A DNA stretch of 64,000 nt from Branchiostoma floridae (GCF_000003815.2 NC_049979.1:31262271-31326270); one strand, 5' to 3'; counted from the stretch's first letter, positions 11,870-22,884 are shown. Notes: a model not told the origin generated them from the letters alone. Made by a program: numbers and translations.

Positions 11870-14843
11870 AAGAGAAGATTACGGCAAGGATTGTCTGGAT
11901 ACTGTAAGATGCATGGAAAAGACCTGTGTGAAAACCGCGCGATATCGGAACCACTTACGGTTTAACCTCCACTGTAAACATCACGATGTCACCCCGGCGA
12001 GTCTACGGTTGTCTAGCTCAGTAAAAGGGGAAAAGGCTCATGCAATCCTCCGACGAGCAGAGAAACAACTTTTGAATGTAAGAATCGGACAAACCGTACA
12101 CAATTCAAGTCTTTGGATGCTCAAAAATCACACCTGGAATGCACGCTGGAAAGCGCCCTTCCGGTGGAAATTTCCCAAGAAGTCAGGTCTTGGGTTGAAA
12201 GGTCACAATTACGGAACACCTGGTAGCTAAAAGCCGTCAACAGAATAAATTCTCCCACCTTGTTCAAAAGAGCAACAGCCAGGACAGCGCATCCATTGCC
12301 TCAGACTGTATTAAGAAGTGGGTAAAGAACTTCTCGGACAGAATTTTAAGTGACCCAGAGTTTTCAGTACTTGCTAAAGGGCTAAATTTTGCACCAACAG
12401 AGACCAAATTACCGGTTGTTGATATCATTTCACAGACTGAGTCGGCCTGTCGTAAACTCCCTAAAAAGAGGCTAATGTTTTTAGATCAAAGTTTCAAGTG
12501 TCCTCATTCACCCAAGGAAAGTAGATTCGAACCTCACTAAGCATAACGTCCTTGCACTAAGCAAGAACGTGAGGCACTCAAATCCCTTCAGAAGGACGAA
12601 AATATCCTATCCCACCGATAAGGGTCTCTTGTTTGTTTTGAATTACCATCGTAAATGTAAGGCCCTCTTGGACGACAACTCTACTTATGTAAAACTCGGG
12701 AAAAGAGACCCTACATCTGGATATAAGAAACTCTTGATATCTGTGCTACAAAAAAATAGAGAAAGATAAAGGCATCAACAGGGTTACATATAGACAACTA
12801 TACCCTACGACGGAAATACCCCAAAATTTTTTGGCTTTTCTAAGGTCCACAAAGGGGGCATACCGTGGAGACCGATAGTCAGTAGCGTTAGTTCTATCAC
12901 TTATCCTAGCGCTAAGTTTGTAGCCGACATTCTTTCTCCCCTGGTCGGAAAATCCCCCTCACCATATAATAACTTCGCATCATTTTGCCGGTCTCATTAA
13001 AAGCAAGAGGGTAGAGCAAGACGAAGAACTTAGATCTTTTGATGTTACGGCTCTGTTCACTTCTGTGCCAGTTGACAAAGCGCTTGACATTATACTAGAT
13101 AGACTACAGAACGATAGTACACTTTCACAACGGTCTACATTGTCCCCAGTTCATGTCAGGGATCTTTTGTAGGTTTGTTTAGATTGTACTTACTTTCTAT
13201 ACAATGGTAAATTTTTCAAACAGATCCACGGGGCGGCCATGGGCTCCCCTGTTTCCCCAATAGTCTGTAACATTTATATGGGACATTTTGAACAGGTGGC
13301 TATCAACACCGCACTTCACCCGCCCTTGTGGTGGTATAGGTATGTAGACGATACTCACACAAAGCTGAAAAAGGTTCACGCACAGGAATTTGCTGACCAT
13401 ATCGATAGCATTGACCCCGACGTTGAATTTACTTTTGAGGAACAAAAAGACAACCCCTACCATTTCTAGACACTGTGATACGAGGGGCGTTCAATAAGTA
13501 ATGTCCCTGACCCATTTCCCATAGCAGGAGATTAATGAAACTTGGCACAGTTATTAGTATTTCTCTACATAGGAACCACCTAGAGTTATACATTTCTTCC
13601 ATTGTTTGATGCAGCTCTGGACACCGTTTTTGTAGAACACCCCAGGTTGGTCCTCCAACAGATGCCTCATCAATAGCAGAAGAGGGACGACCAGCTCTGG
13701 GAGCTGTTTCCACAGACTTCCGGCCATGTTTTAATTCACGATGCCAGCGTTTTACAAGGTCATATGACGGGGCATCATCACCATAAGTTTCTTTCATTTC
13801 ATCAAAAGTCTCCTTTGGTGTGCGTCCTTTCAAATACAAAAACCGGATCACTGCACACACTCAACTGGCTCCATTTTACACCTGGCTCCATTTTACACCT
13901 GATTCACTTCAAACACCTCTAAATCAGAAACCACAATTAGTTCATAGCTGCTTTTTGCAACATAACCCATAGAGATATAAATCATTACACATGCAAAATT
14001 TCATGTAGATCAGACAACTGAAAGTGGGTCAGAGGCATTACTTATTGAACGCCCCTCGTAGTTGTTAAAGAGGACGGTTCTCTGGACATTGACATTTATC
14101 GCAAACCAACCCACACAGATCAGTATTTGAACTTTGAGTCCAATCATCCCTTAGAGCACAAACTTATCGTAGTCAGAACACTTTTACACGGTACCAACAC
14201 CATTATCACTGACCCTATCAACAGGCAAAAAGAAACACTACACGTAACACAAGCACTTAAGCAGTGTGGGTACCCGTCTTGGGCGATAAACAAAGCCGCG
14301 GCACCTAAATCCACTGTTTCCCGTGACCACAAGCCGCACCTTACCAACAGACAGAACAACAGAGGGTTGGTTGTCCTGCTCTACGTGAAGGGCGTCTCGG
14401 AAGATCTGCGTAGGATCTTTAAGAACCACAACATACAAACCTGTTTCAGACCTGCACGTACCCTACGACAGTCACTGGTGGCACCAAAAGACAAGACAAA
14501 GAAGGAGGATAAGTGTGGCATAATATACCACATCCCGTGTCAGGGAAGAAATACCCGTGGTCTCTGCCAAGAATCATACATTGGGGAAACCGAGCGCTCG
14601 CTCAAGACTAGGTTCTTGGAGCACAGGAGAAAGAGTTCGGCCTCGTCAGAGGTGTCACAGCACATTCATATTGAGTCACCGGGACATTTCATCATCTTGG
14701 ACAAAGTACAAATATTGGACGCCGAACCGGATTACTTTGGGAGGGGGGTAAAGGAGGCCATCTACATAAGGGCACACCAGCCGACACTCAACAGAGACGG
14801 GGGCCGATATCTCTTGCCAGGCATTTATGATTCGTTACTCTAA
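11870..14843 (+). pseudogene. Penelope-like RT / GIY-YIG endonuclease, broken
   Basis: Recognisable pieces in order are: an N-terminal block with 'HLRFNLHCKHHDVTP' (near 11950-11995); the conserved 'LAKGLNFAPTETKLPVVDII' block (near 12372-12430); 'KVHKGGIPWRPIVSS' after a frame change (near 12846-12888); RT motif A 'FDVTALFTSVPVDKA' (near 13037-13081); motif B 'HGAAMGSPVSPIVCNIYMG' (near 13227-13283); and motif C 'YRYVDDTH' (near 13336-13359). After the MITE, 14127-14843 is open and encodes a GIY-YIG nuclease: 'GIIYHIPC', then 'YIGETERSLKTRFLEH', ending at a natural stop. Several stops and frameshifts lie between 12530 and 13200. The catalytic boxes look intact, but no continuous frame exists. 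Confidence 0.92.
13481..14058 (-). mobile_element. 578-bp mariner-type MITE, nested in the Penelope-like element
   Basis: Terminal inverted repeats begin CGAGGGGCGTTCAATAAGTA and are flanked by a TA duplication at 13479-13480 and 14059-14060. On the minus strand it encodes the N-terminal helix-turn-helix of a mariner transposase ('[20 protein letters not shown] ... PSYDLVKRWHRELKHGRKSV') but no catalytic DDE domain. With the element and one TA removed, the Penelope reading frame runs through. A second copy of exactly the same length is at 59761-60338. Confidence 0.95.
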
Positions 14844-14886
14844 TCACGTTTCTCTAAGTCACGTGATCAGAGTAACTGAATCATTA

Positions 14887-14968
14887 CTCCTGAAGAAGGT
14901 CGACGGAAGACAGTGGAAAATTTTCAATATGTACTACGTCAACACAGATGAGCTCTCATGCTAGTATT
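14887..14968 (+). repeat. 3' terminal repeat of the Penelope-like element, with truncated hammerhead-like core
   Basis: CTGAAGA with the first stem II strand is present from 14889. The second stem II strand and GAAA are lost by a deletion of roughly 45 bases relative to the left copy, with a short AAG at both edges. The remaining terminal segment 14909-14967 matches the left end. Confidence 0.75.
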
Positions 14969-15610
14969 ATACATTTGATAATGTCTTTTTTAATGACATA
15001 GCTATAACAAAGACCAAAAAGAGACTGAAACAATTACAATCTATCGCATAATGTTAACCTTCACATGGTCTAGCCTAACAGACTATTGCTCTGTCTTTTC
15101 CGAACCAAGCACATTCAATTTGATTGTGTATGATAACCAGCCCCTCCAACTCTCTCCTTGCTACCAACTGGTACAATATGTTACTCTTAAGCTTCAAGCA
15201 GATGTTCGGCTCCGGTTGTTTTAATGCGTTTTTAAGCGTTTTCTCTGACTTTCTATTTTGTATGGTTTTCTTTATGTCTCGTGGCATAAAGAAAATTGGA
15301 CTACCATGTTTGAATTGAGAAGTGAGTAGATCATTTATGAATACAATACGCACTGTAAATATATGAATAGAGACAAAGCAACACAATACGATATCAATAT
15401 TATTACAAAACATATACCACATCAAAAAATCAATAGTATTCTAGAAACTCCGATTCAGTGCTTTGAGTCAATATCGTTTCCAGTCACAAACTAGTTATGA
15501 TTTACAGTAATTATTACCATCCTTAAAACTTCTAAACCTATTTCGTTCACAAGATACAGATTACCAGACGTTTCTAGCCAATTATCCATTTTGAGACAAG
15601 TACATTCTAC
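14969..15610. other. No recognisable gene
   Basis: AT-rich sequence downstream of the Penelope-like element. Open frames at 15075-15425 lack any recognised domain. Confidence 0.45.
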
Positions 15611-15611
15611 C

Positions 15612-16290
15612 ACAGACGTACGCGTATTGAAAGTCATTACATATATACATATATTGCGTCAATACATGAGGCTGACATGCGCTCGTATCTGTTGTCTACA
15701 CTAGAACAGACGCGTACGTAAAGCACAATTACGATAAAGAACTCGACTTCAAATGTAGGTACAAATATACGGTCTCCTTTGTATTATGTTCTGAACGCGT
15801 GTTGAAAGTCATTACATATGTACACATATTTCATCAATGCAGGAGGCTGACATGGATCTGTTGTCTACACTAGAACAGACGTTAAAGTAAAGCTTAGGGC
15901 ACAACCCGCCGTACGTGCAATTTGTCCGTACGTTTTTTGGGAGGCCACGTCCGCAACGTTCAGGCTGTACAGGTCAGTCGCGTCGCCCGTACTGGGGGGG
16001 GGGGGGGCGAATCCGCAGCCTGATGGCACACAAAGTTTTGTCTGCACGTAAAGTTCTACGGCGCGTCTGCATGCTCCAAAATCCGTCGGATTCCCTACGA
16101 GTCCGTACGGAGGCGGTACTTACCACCTACGGATCCCCAAAGATTGCCCACGTTTTGGCACGTAGACACCACGCAGTTGCAGGTACGGCGGGTTGTGCCC
16201 TTAGCTTAATGTGCAGTTACAATGAAGAACTCAACTTCTAAGGTAGGAAATATACGTTTTCTTTTATATTATGTTCTAAACATGTCCGCA
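15612..16290 (+). repeat. Tandem duplication of about 180 bp, second copy split by a MITE
   Basis: Copy 1 (about 15612-15790) and copy 2 (about 15793-15890 plus 16207-16290) share segments such as 'ttgaaagtcattacatat', 'gtctacactagaacagacg' and 'gaactc(g/a)acttc'. Copy 1 keeps the uninterrupted sequence at the point where copy 2 carries the MITE, giving a paralogous empty site. Confidence 0.8.
15891..16206. mobile_element. PIF/Harbinger-type MITE with TAA duplication
   Basis: 316 bases with terminal inverted repeats starting AGCTTAGGGCACAACCC, flanked by TAA at 15888-15890 and 16207-16209. A related copy lies at 46887-47344 (flanked by TTA). Three-base TWA duplications are characteristic of PIF/Harbinger elements. 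It contains an 11-G run and no transposase. Confidence 0.88.
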
Positions 16291-16340
16291 ACATTTTCCG
16301 TATGAAACCACCGTATTTACACAGAAATAGCACTTATGTT

Positions 16341-16634
16341 TTACACTGCAGTTTCTCGTTCAACATATGTGACTTCCTTTTCGATCTTATTCATTACAAA
16401 AAGCTGTATTTTCGTTGATGAGCTACCTGACGCTCCTGATACGTTACAGGTCAGAAACCGAGAATCTACCTGAAGCGTTTCCCTCTGACCTGCTCGTCTG
16501 TTCCCTCTCGGTATCTGCATGTGTTTTTTCTTGCAGAAGGTCTGCTTGATGCATTGCCTGAAGTTGTCACCGACAATGGCATAGACGAAAGGATTCATGG
16601 TGGAGTTGGCATAGCTAAGGCAGATTCCCACAAA
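16341..16634 (-). CDS. GPCR exon 5 (TM7 and C-terminal tail)
   Basis: Acceptor TTTTTCAG, then FVGICLSYANSTMNPFVYAI, a polar tail and a stop at 16343-16341. A cysteine near the end of helix 8 ('QTFCKKK') is a plausible palmitoylation site. Confidence 0.9.
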   Translation of the reverse strand, partial: FVGICLSYANSTMNPFVYAIVGDNFRQCIKQTFCKKKHMQIPRGNRRAGQRETLQVDSRFLTCNVSGASGSSSTKIQLFVMNKIEKEVTYVERETAV

Positions 16635-19600
16635 CTGAAAAACAAAAATAAGAAGAACAAAATCAAATTAGCCAACTTTTAGGTTTTAAAACGCCCCGTG
16701 CAGTTCCAGAGAAATTTGCTAGAGGGCCAATACATATACCAAGAGCTATCTAACAGCTAAAATTGTGACCATAGCCTGTCCAGAATTCGAACATGACATA
16801 GTAAAACGGAACTTGCGCTGCAGTACCATGCAAATGGAAAGCGGCTAGTGGTCCCCAAATCGAATTATTTCATCAAGCTATGTTATGAACACAGCTTTTA
16901 CATTGCATGCCAATTAAAAGCACCTGCTGATAAGGTTTTACGGTTATAATAAAGGGATTGTTTATTTGTGTTTTGATCAAAGAAGTTGCTGACCCGACCA
17001 CACACGGACCCACCAGGGTCAGCTTAATTAGCTACAGGCAGGCGGGACAATCCGGGGCTCATTCCCGGACCGCCCTTCAAAGCGTGCGGACGCGAAACCT
17101 CTTCTCTCTCCAAGCGCGATGGCCGACTTCGATTTTGCAGAATGGTCCCAGGCAGCGAAGCTGACCCCAGCTACGGTCAAGGCCTTGGCCAAGGCCGAAC
17201 TTGCGGAGAAAGAAGCCCTCCTGTGTGTTACTACCGACATGCTGCAAATACTGGATCTCTCTGTTGGCCAGTACGCCCTGCTATGCAGGGCAACCACTAA
17301 ACTGCAAGCGGCGTGTTATCATTGCCTCGAGTATAACACTATACACGACTTCAATTGTTTTTTTAAAGGTACTATATTAGTGTCTGCGTTAATTAAGCAA
17401 ATCATTTTGCAATTTACTCGAGTTGCCTATGAGGGTCTGCATGGGGGGGTCTTGGTAACGCTTAACGGTGAATTCAGGAGGCCCGGTAACGCTTAACGGT
17501 AAATTCAGGAGGCCCGGTAACGCTTAACGGTAAATTCAGAATGAGTTACAAAGCATAACAGTAACATTGACGTGCATTCCTATTCATACAACGCTAGAGT
17601 AGTTATATCAATGGGTGAAAATACATTGTGCGAAGCAAAAGGTGCCCAGAACCCGGAGGAATGACAGTGACAATGTCCATGACATCTGTGAATTGACGGA
17701 GGCAAAGTTCCCGGCCCGCCACAGAGATGGCGGCAGCAAATCTCTTATGGGGGGATTGAACTATTGTTTCAGCACATGGAGCGCCGAAGGCGCAACGCAT
17801 TCCAGGGGGTCCGGGGGATGCTCCCCCCCAAAAATTTTAAAATCAAGACCCTCTTAAATGCTATTTCCTGCATTTTCGGCAAATTTTGCCGACCGACTAA
17901 GCTAGGTTGATTTTGACATTTTCATCAAATTACACATGATTATACTCGTAGCTTTGGCCTCCACCCCCAGAGCCCCGGCATATTTTTACCATTTCGAGTT
18001 CGAAAGGCACGAGACGTTACAATATAAGTCCGGCGAAATTTTAAAATCTGGGCCGTCTGAAACGCCATTTACTGCATTTTGAAGGACAGATTTTGAAGGA
18101 AGCTAAATTAAATGACATGTTATTAGGGAGAAAAGTTTTATTTGTGCGAAAACCGACGCCCCTAACATATTTTCGCCGTCGTGAGCGCCAAAGGCGCAAG
18201 CCGTCGCAATAGAGGTCCAGAGAAACCTCATTGTCTGCATTTTAGGAGAACCTTTTGCCCGAAACTAAGCTATGTTTGACACTGAAATCTGTATGAGTGA
18301 TAAAGTTTTGAGGGCGACGCTTCCGCAACATGTTTTACCATGTTCAGAGCCGAAGGCCGGGAGGCTCGGAGAAATTTTGACATCTGGACCCTTTCAAACG
18401 CCATTTCCTACATTTTCAGGGGTTCTATCTGGCATTTGACTTCGTGTGTATAGTATAACGGGTTACGAAGAATTTCTTGGTAACGCTTAACGGTGAATTC
18501 GGGATAACAGATAACGATTAACGTTGAATTAAAACGACCAATAACGCTTCACGAAGAATATGCGGATAACGGTTAACGTTGAATTAGAGCGGGTCGGTAA
18601 CGATTAACGGTGAATTAAAATGGCTCGTAACGCTTAACGGAAAAAGGCATGCAGACCCTCGCCTATGTAATTACTATCACTGGCGCCATACTTTTAACAT
18701 CATTGAATGTAGATTTCACTACTAGGTTATGCAAATCTGCATTCGTTGCATCTTATTTTGTTAAAATATTCGTTTAGATTCCAATGCCTTGATTTTGACT
18801 TTAATGTTTATATTCAGCCGCTTATTAAAATATTATTCTATCAAGTTACTCTTATATGACTGGCAAATCTCTTTCAAGATACTTAAATGATAATGTAGTT
18901 TTCTCTAAGAATGATTCGCTTTGTTGTTTGATTTTAAGCTATTATAATATTTCCTAACTTCCTAATTTTGATAGTACAGTTTGCGCGTGTACGTGAAAAC
19001 AAGAGCATCCTGATTGCACATGCCAAATCAAGTAAGACTTTGCAAGTTTGCATTTAGGCATTATAGGTTTAGAATTCAAAGAAGTTTAAATGTTAACTAG
19101 AGTTCGGCGACCTCATACCTCCATGAAATATTCAGAGCTTTTGTAAATGTAATCAAATGACTTGCACATTTTCATGATTTATGCATGGTGATGTTCATCA
19201 TTTACTAACATGCATCAACACACGAAGTATGAAACCAATCCATTAAGCCGTTCTTGAGTTATCTTGTTTACACACACACACACACACACAAAGGCTAGTG
19301 AAAATCTAACATCCATGACATTTCATGGATGTAATTATTGTTTCATGATGAAGGTTACGACAGTTATCGAAACGTAGGTTGAAAATAGCACTTGATTTCC
19401 TACTAAGAAAGCTGCTCTATCGCTACAGATGCTGCTGGAAAATGGCACAAATAAGAAAGAGAGAAACAGCATGCTGTATTAGCCATGGCTCATTTACCTT
19501 ACTGTAGTAGACAGCGGCTGTCAGCTGTTTGTTGGTGCTGCTGTGCCACCACAGGTTGATCACGTGATTGGGCAGCCAGCACAAGGTGAAGAGGATGATG

Positions 19601-22600
19601 GTACCAAGGACCATGAAGGTGCTTTTTCTGGTCTACAAAACAACATATTCATCGATCATAGATTTCATCTCCATCATATTTAAGATACTTGTACTTGGTA
19701 CTTCAATCGACATAAGACACAAATATCGTATTATTATCCGTACTTATGTGACATTGTGCGTATACATTCCACCCTTCTTCTTCGCTATCTTTCGCTCATC
19801 ATAACTATATATATTTGATTCATAATAGAACAATAACTGGATCGAACGCATTATACATTCATGTATCACACAAGGGCCATGTGCACTACACGAATATATA
19901 AGGGCCAAACACATCAAACGTACATACATAGTTACATAAATACATGCAAGGGTCAAACACATCACACATACATACAAGGGTCAAACACATCACACATACA
20001 TGCAAGCGTCAAACACATCACACATACAAGGGTCAAACACATCACATATACATACATACAAGGGTCAAACACATCACACATACATACAAGGGTCAAACAC
20101 ATCACACATACATACATACAAGGGTCAAACACATCACACATACATACAAGGGTCAAACACATCACACATACATACAAGGGCCATGCACATCACACATACA
20201 TATAAGAATCAAACACATCACACATACATACAAGGGTCAAACACATCACACATACATACAAGGGTCAAACACATCACAATCACACATACAAGGGTCAAAC
20301 ACATCACACATACATACAAGGGTCAAACACATCACACATACATACAAGGGTCAAACACATCACACATACACACAAGGGCCATACACATCACACATACATA
20401 TAAGAATCAAACAGATCACACATACAAGGGTCAAACACATCACACATACATACATACAAGGGTCAAACACATCAAACATACAAGGGTCAAACACATCACA
20501 CATACAAGGGTCAAACACATCACACATACATACAAGAGCCATGCACATCACACGTAAACACAAGGGTATAGAGACGCATTTGGCCAACATTTGAAAAGCC
20601 ACCGCACCTTTTCTGCATTGTTCTGCGGCACCATGACAGAGACGCCGTCAAAGCGATGCCACAGCCGGTAGATGATGGGCACGCAGCTGATGAGGCAGAC
20701 ATCCAGCGGGATGAAGTAGATGGCCAGAAAGGTGTAGACTGCGAACCCCTTCTCGAAGTCTTTGGACGGCCAGACCGGGCGGCAGATCGTCTGCAAGCCG
20801 TACGGTCTCCAGTTCAAGTCCACCAGGCGATAGTGCAGGGGGACCGGCAGGGCCATCAGGAAAGATACTTCGGGAAAGAAAGAAACCTTTACGTTGGCCA
20901 CGAAACCAATAGATAATGTTGAGTAGAAGCTGATTGTTATGTCGATGAAGGTTAAACATCCAAATAAAAAGAACTAGTCCACAAATTGTAGGAATATGTG
21001 ATCTACCAAGAATGGCATTGTACAAACAGGCGTTTCTTACCATCATAAACCATTTGCTTAAAGTTATTCTACGTATGCCTATATAGGTTTGCTGAATAAA
21101 AGATAAAAAAATAGAAGATACGCCAAATAGCACATACTCAAGCAACTGAATATGACTTTGGAAACAGACGATTCAAGTAGCACCCACAATCTTTTAACCA
21201 CTATAGTATTAGCTTCTGTAGTCAAGCAACAGGAGCTGATGGAATAATTTGCATGAACTGTGTATTGACTTTGTCTTATTCTTTTTGTTTTCTATTTGAC
21301 TATGTGAAATTTGTCATTACCTTTTTTACATTATCAACCACTTGTGACTTCATACTGCTCTTCGACACTACTGCTCGATGCTATTTGTTTGTCTTACCGT
21401 TTCCAAATTAAGTCCAGTTTCTTGAGTAAACGCTATCTGAACTAGTTGTATGGCTTGTATAGTCATCTGCCAACCATACCCACCCAACCCCCATTAGACC
21501 GTAACCATGTCCTGTACGTATGAACATTTACTGCATTGTAACTAATGCCCACACTATTGTTCTAGGTATTTCATGCTTTAAAATTAATATAAGGCCTTCT
21601 TTCATGCCGATTATATCAAAACCAATGGATTCATAATCTAATTCAATTAATTTTTAAAATATATATGTTACTCACGGATCCAAATGAGAACGTTGACAGA
21701 GATGGCTACACCCTTCCGGCGGAAGGTGAGGGAGGCCACGGGGTGTACAATAGCGCAGTACCGGTCAACACTCACGGAGGCCAGCGTCAGACAGGTTGCC
21801 TGAGCAGTTACCTAAAGAGAGAAATACAAACATGATGAAAATACTTCATGTTTGGAACCGCATCTGTAAGCAGCGACACCTAGAGTTACAAGTGAACCAG
21901 TCACAACTGCCCGGATGAAGGTGACAGACGGTCACCAAAACGTTGCTTGAATAAAACATTTATTTGTGTAACATATCATCTTGTTATTCTGGTCCTCTTT
22001 TGTAGCCTATTGAAACACTAGAGGCGAGTGGAACAGTTTTTACCCCAGGCTCGCTCCCAGGACTCGAACCATATCCAGCCGGATCCGGGCAGCCAAGATC
22101 CCAAAACCATATACGCTACCGATGTCGCCACAAAATCTCAGAGCTCATTGGTAAGGACGGTAGGTGGTACTTGAGCCCCACAGTTATACTACTCCCCCTT
22201 TTCTTGTCAAGATTCGTCCTCGAATCTCCAAGTTCGATATCCCCGTGGGCAGGCACATCTCTAGCCTGTTAGACACAAGGCCGGTATGGGAACCAGTGAG
22301 CTCCTTGGCAAGGACGGCAGGCAGTACTTGAACCCCACTGTTACACTATTGCAATTATCGACTTGAGGACTTACCTGCATCATGTAGTTGACCATCTTGC
22401 ACATGCTTTCGCCGAAGACCCAAGAAGGCATGGCGTACTGTGCTGCGGTGAAAGGAACACAGCATAGCAGAAAGGTCATGTCAGTCACGGCCAAGTTGCA
22501 CAGGTAAAAGTTGGTAACGGTTCGCATTTTGCGGAAGAACGCCACCACGTAGATCACAAGGGAATTGCCAGTAACCCCAACGAGAAAGATGAAGGCAAAG

Positions 22601-22755
22601 ATAGCTGGTGGGACGTAGTTGTCCCAGGACAGTGGTATTGGCAGTGTCACTTCGTCAGCTCCACCGAAATCTTTCGTACAAGACGAGTTCGGCACCTCCT
22701 GTATCCAGCTGTCGGGGCTGGATACATTTGCCGTGCCATTCACCAAGGTGCACAT
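16341..22755 (-). CDS. Kisspeptin-receptor-like GPCR, five exons, 401 aa
   Basis: Class A neuropeptide receptor of the plasma membrane, expected to signal through G proteins. Joined exons 22375-22755, 21676-21811, 20608-20867, 19498-19632 and 16341-16634 give 1206 bases in phase (introns 0, 1, 0, 0), all GT-AG. The N terminus has glycosylation sites at N6, N10 and N23. TM1 holds GN at 63-64; TM2 holds LAVTD (88-92) and then TFLLCCVPFTA, a stretch very like vertebrate KISS1R. C119 is the TM3 cysteine. DRY is at 143-145, CWLP at 277-280 and NPFVY at 318-322. The tail is about 75 residues and polar. Length matches KISS1R (about 400 aa). TM3-TM7 also resemble galanin and allatostatin-A receptors, so the exact ligand is an inference; kisspeptin-type is the best guess. 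Introns 1, 3 and 4 are full of repeats. Confidence 0.92.
17119..17496 (+). CDS. ORF with SAM-like N terminus, probable retroelement fragment (antisense in GPCR intron 4)
   Basis: About the first 65 residues ('MADFDFAEWSQAAKLTPATV...' through 'LSVGQYALLCRATTKLQ') have the helical leucine pattern of a small SAM-like domain. After that the frame loses character and runs into the repeat at 17421. The leader just upstream is GC-rich, unlike its surroundings. I infer a fragment of a repeated gag-like gene rather than a host gene; no reverse transcriptase follows. Confidence 0.35.
   Translation: MADFDFAEWSQAAKLTPATVKALAKAELAEKEALLCVTTDMLQILDLSVGQYALLCRATTKLQAACYHCLEYNTIHDFNCFFKGTILVSALIKQIILQFTRVAYEGLHGGVLVTLNGEFRRPGNA
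17421..18669 (+). mobile_element. Composite repeat element with GGTAACGCTTAACGG blocks
   Basis: GAGGGTCTGCATG at 17431-17443 recurs inverted at 18649-18661. Inside each end is a block of 'ggtaacgcttaacggtgaat' repeats: three 31-base units at 17450-17540 and about six diverged units at 18475-18640, in the same orientation. The core has about four diverged 120-170 base units, each with an 'aaattttaaaatctgg..cc' segment and 'aacgccatttcctgcatttt'. It lies in GPCR intron 4. Confidence 0.6.
19269..19290 (+). repeat. (CA)n microsatellite
   Basis: About 11 dinucleotide units in GPCR intron 4. Confidence 0.9.
19344..19374 (+). ncRNA. Degenerate hammerhead-like core
   Basis: ATGATGA, then GGTTAC/GTTATC arms and GAAAC. 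This matches the CUGANGA-stem II-GAAAC layout with the first core base changed. It is probably the relic end of a Penelope-like element. Confidence 0.35.
19498..19632 (-). CDS. GPCR exon 4 (TM6-ECL3)
   Basis: Acceptor TTTTGTAG, donor GTAAAT, phase 0 on both sides. It encodes 'TRKSTFMVLGTIILFTLCWL' and the end of TM6. Confidence 0.9.
19880..20565 (+). repeat. 24-32 bp minisatellite in GPCR intron 3
   Basis: More than 20 units of 'acatacaagggtcaaacaca' plus a 'tcacacat' tail, with variable numbers of CATA steps and a few variant units ('agggccatgcac', 'agaatcaaac'). It ends about 40 bases from the exon 3 donor. The unit keeps frames open on both strands, which produces long fictitious ORFs. 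Confidence 0.95.
20608..20867 (-). CDS. GPCR exon 3 (TM4-ECL2-TM5-ICL3)
   Basis: Acceptor TTTCCCGAAG, donor GTGCGG after GCAGAAAAG, phase 0. It contains the ECL2 cysteine ('LQTICRPVW') and TM5 'YTFLAIYFIPLDVCLIS'. Confidence 0.9.
21676..21811 (-). CDS. GPCR exon 2 (TM3, DRY, ICL2, start of TM4)
   Basis: Acceptor TCTCTTTAG precedes GTAACTGCTCAG. Donor is GTGAGT after GGATCC, phase 1. The exon encodes 'QATCLTLASVSVDRYCAIV', typical TM3. Confidence 0.9.
21912..21944 (+). ncRNA. Degenerate hammerhead-like core
   Basis: CGGATGA, GGTGAC/GTCACC stem with a short loop, then AAAACG. The core fits CUGANGA-stem II-GAAAC with two substitutions. It lies in GPCR intron 1, downstream of exon 2 on the opposite strand. 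Confidence 0.4.
22048..22130 (-). repeat. tRNA-like SINE head
   Basis: On the minus strand a GGTTCGAGTCC B box (22070-22060) follows an A-box-like TAGCGTATATGG. It lacks a proper cloverleaf, so it is a SINE head and not a tRNA gene. In GPCR intron 1. Confidence 0.5.
22141..22355 (+). repeat. Short direct duplication in GPCR intron 1
   Basis: 'agctc-ttgg-aaggacgg-aggt-gtacttga-ccccac-gtta-act' occurs near 22141-22190 and again near 22288-22348. Confidence 0.6.
22375..22755 (-). CDS. GPCR exon 1 (start codon, N terminus, TM1-TM2)
   Basis: ATG at 22755-22753. The exon encodes residues 1-127 and ends ATGCAG before the donor GTAAGT (22374-22369), phase 0. The ATG was chosen because it precedes a glycosylation-rich extracellular N terminus of normal length. 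Confidence 0.9.
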
Positions 22756-22884
22756 CTTCTCCAGCTGGGGCTAGGGTTGAGAGAGTTTACCATAAATGTC
22801 GTGCTGCCCAGGGCAAAGGCCCTATGCGCAATTCAATCTAAGAAAGAGAGAGAGCATAAATGAATCGTAATCATTAGGGTTAGG

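Larger units (their letters stand above)
11641..14968 (+). mobile_element. Penelope-like retroelement (GIY-YIG type), decayed
   Basis: The left end is a large inverted repeat (arms about 11641-11736 and 11772-11868). The terminal segment recurs in direct orientation at 14909-14967, the pLTR-like arrangement typical of Penelope-like elements. Between them lies a broken frame carrying the family's N-terminal region, a reverse transcriptase with a YVDD box and a C-terminal GIY-YIG endonuclease. A mariner-type MITE is inserted at 13481-14058. Frameshifts and stops make it inactive. Confidence 0.92.

Noticed and set aside
19861-20594. Long repetitive ORFs on both strands (up to 216 codons)
   Set aside because: They are translations of the intronic minisatellite and have no start context or non-repeat sequence.
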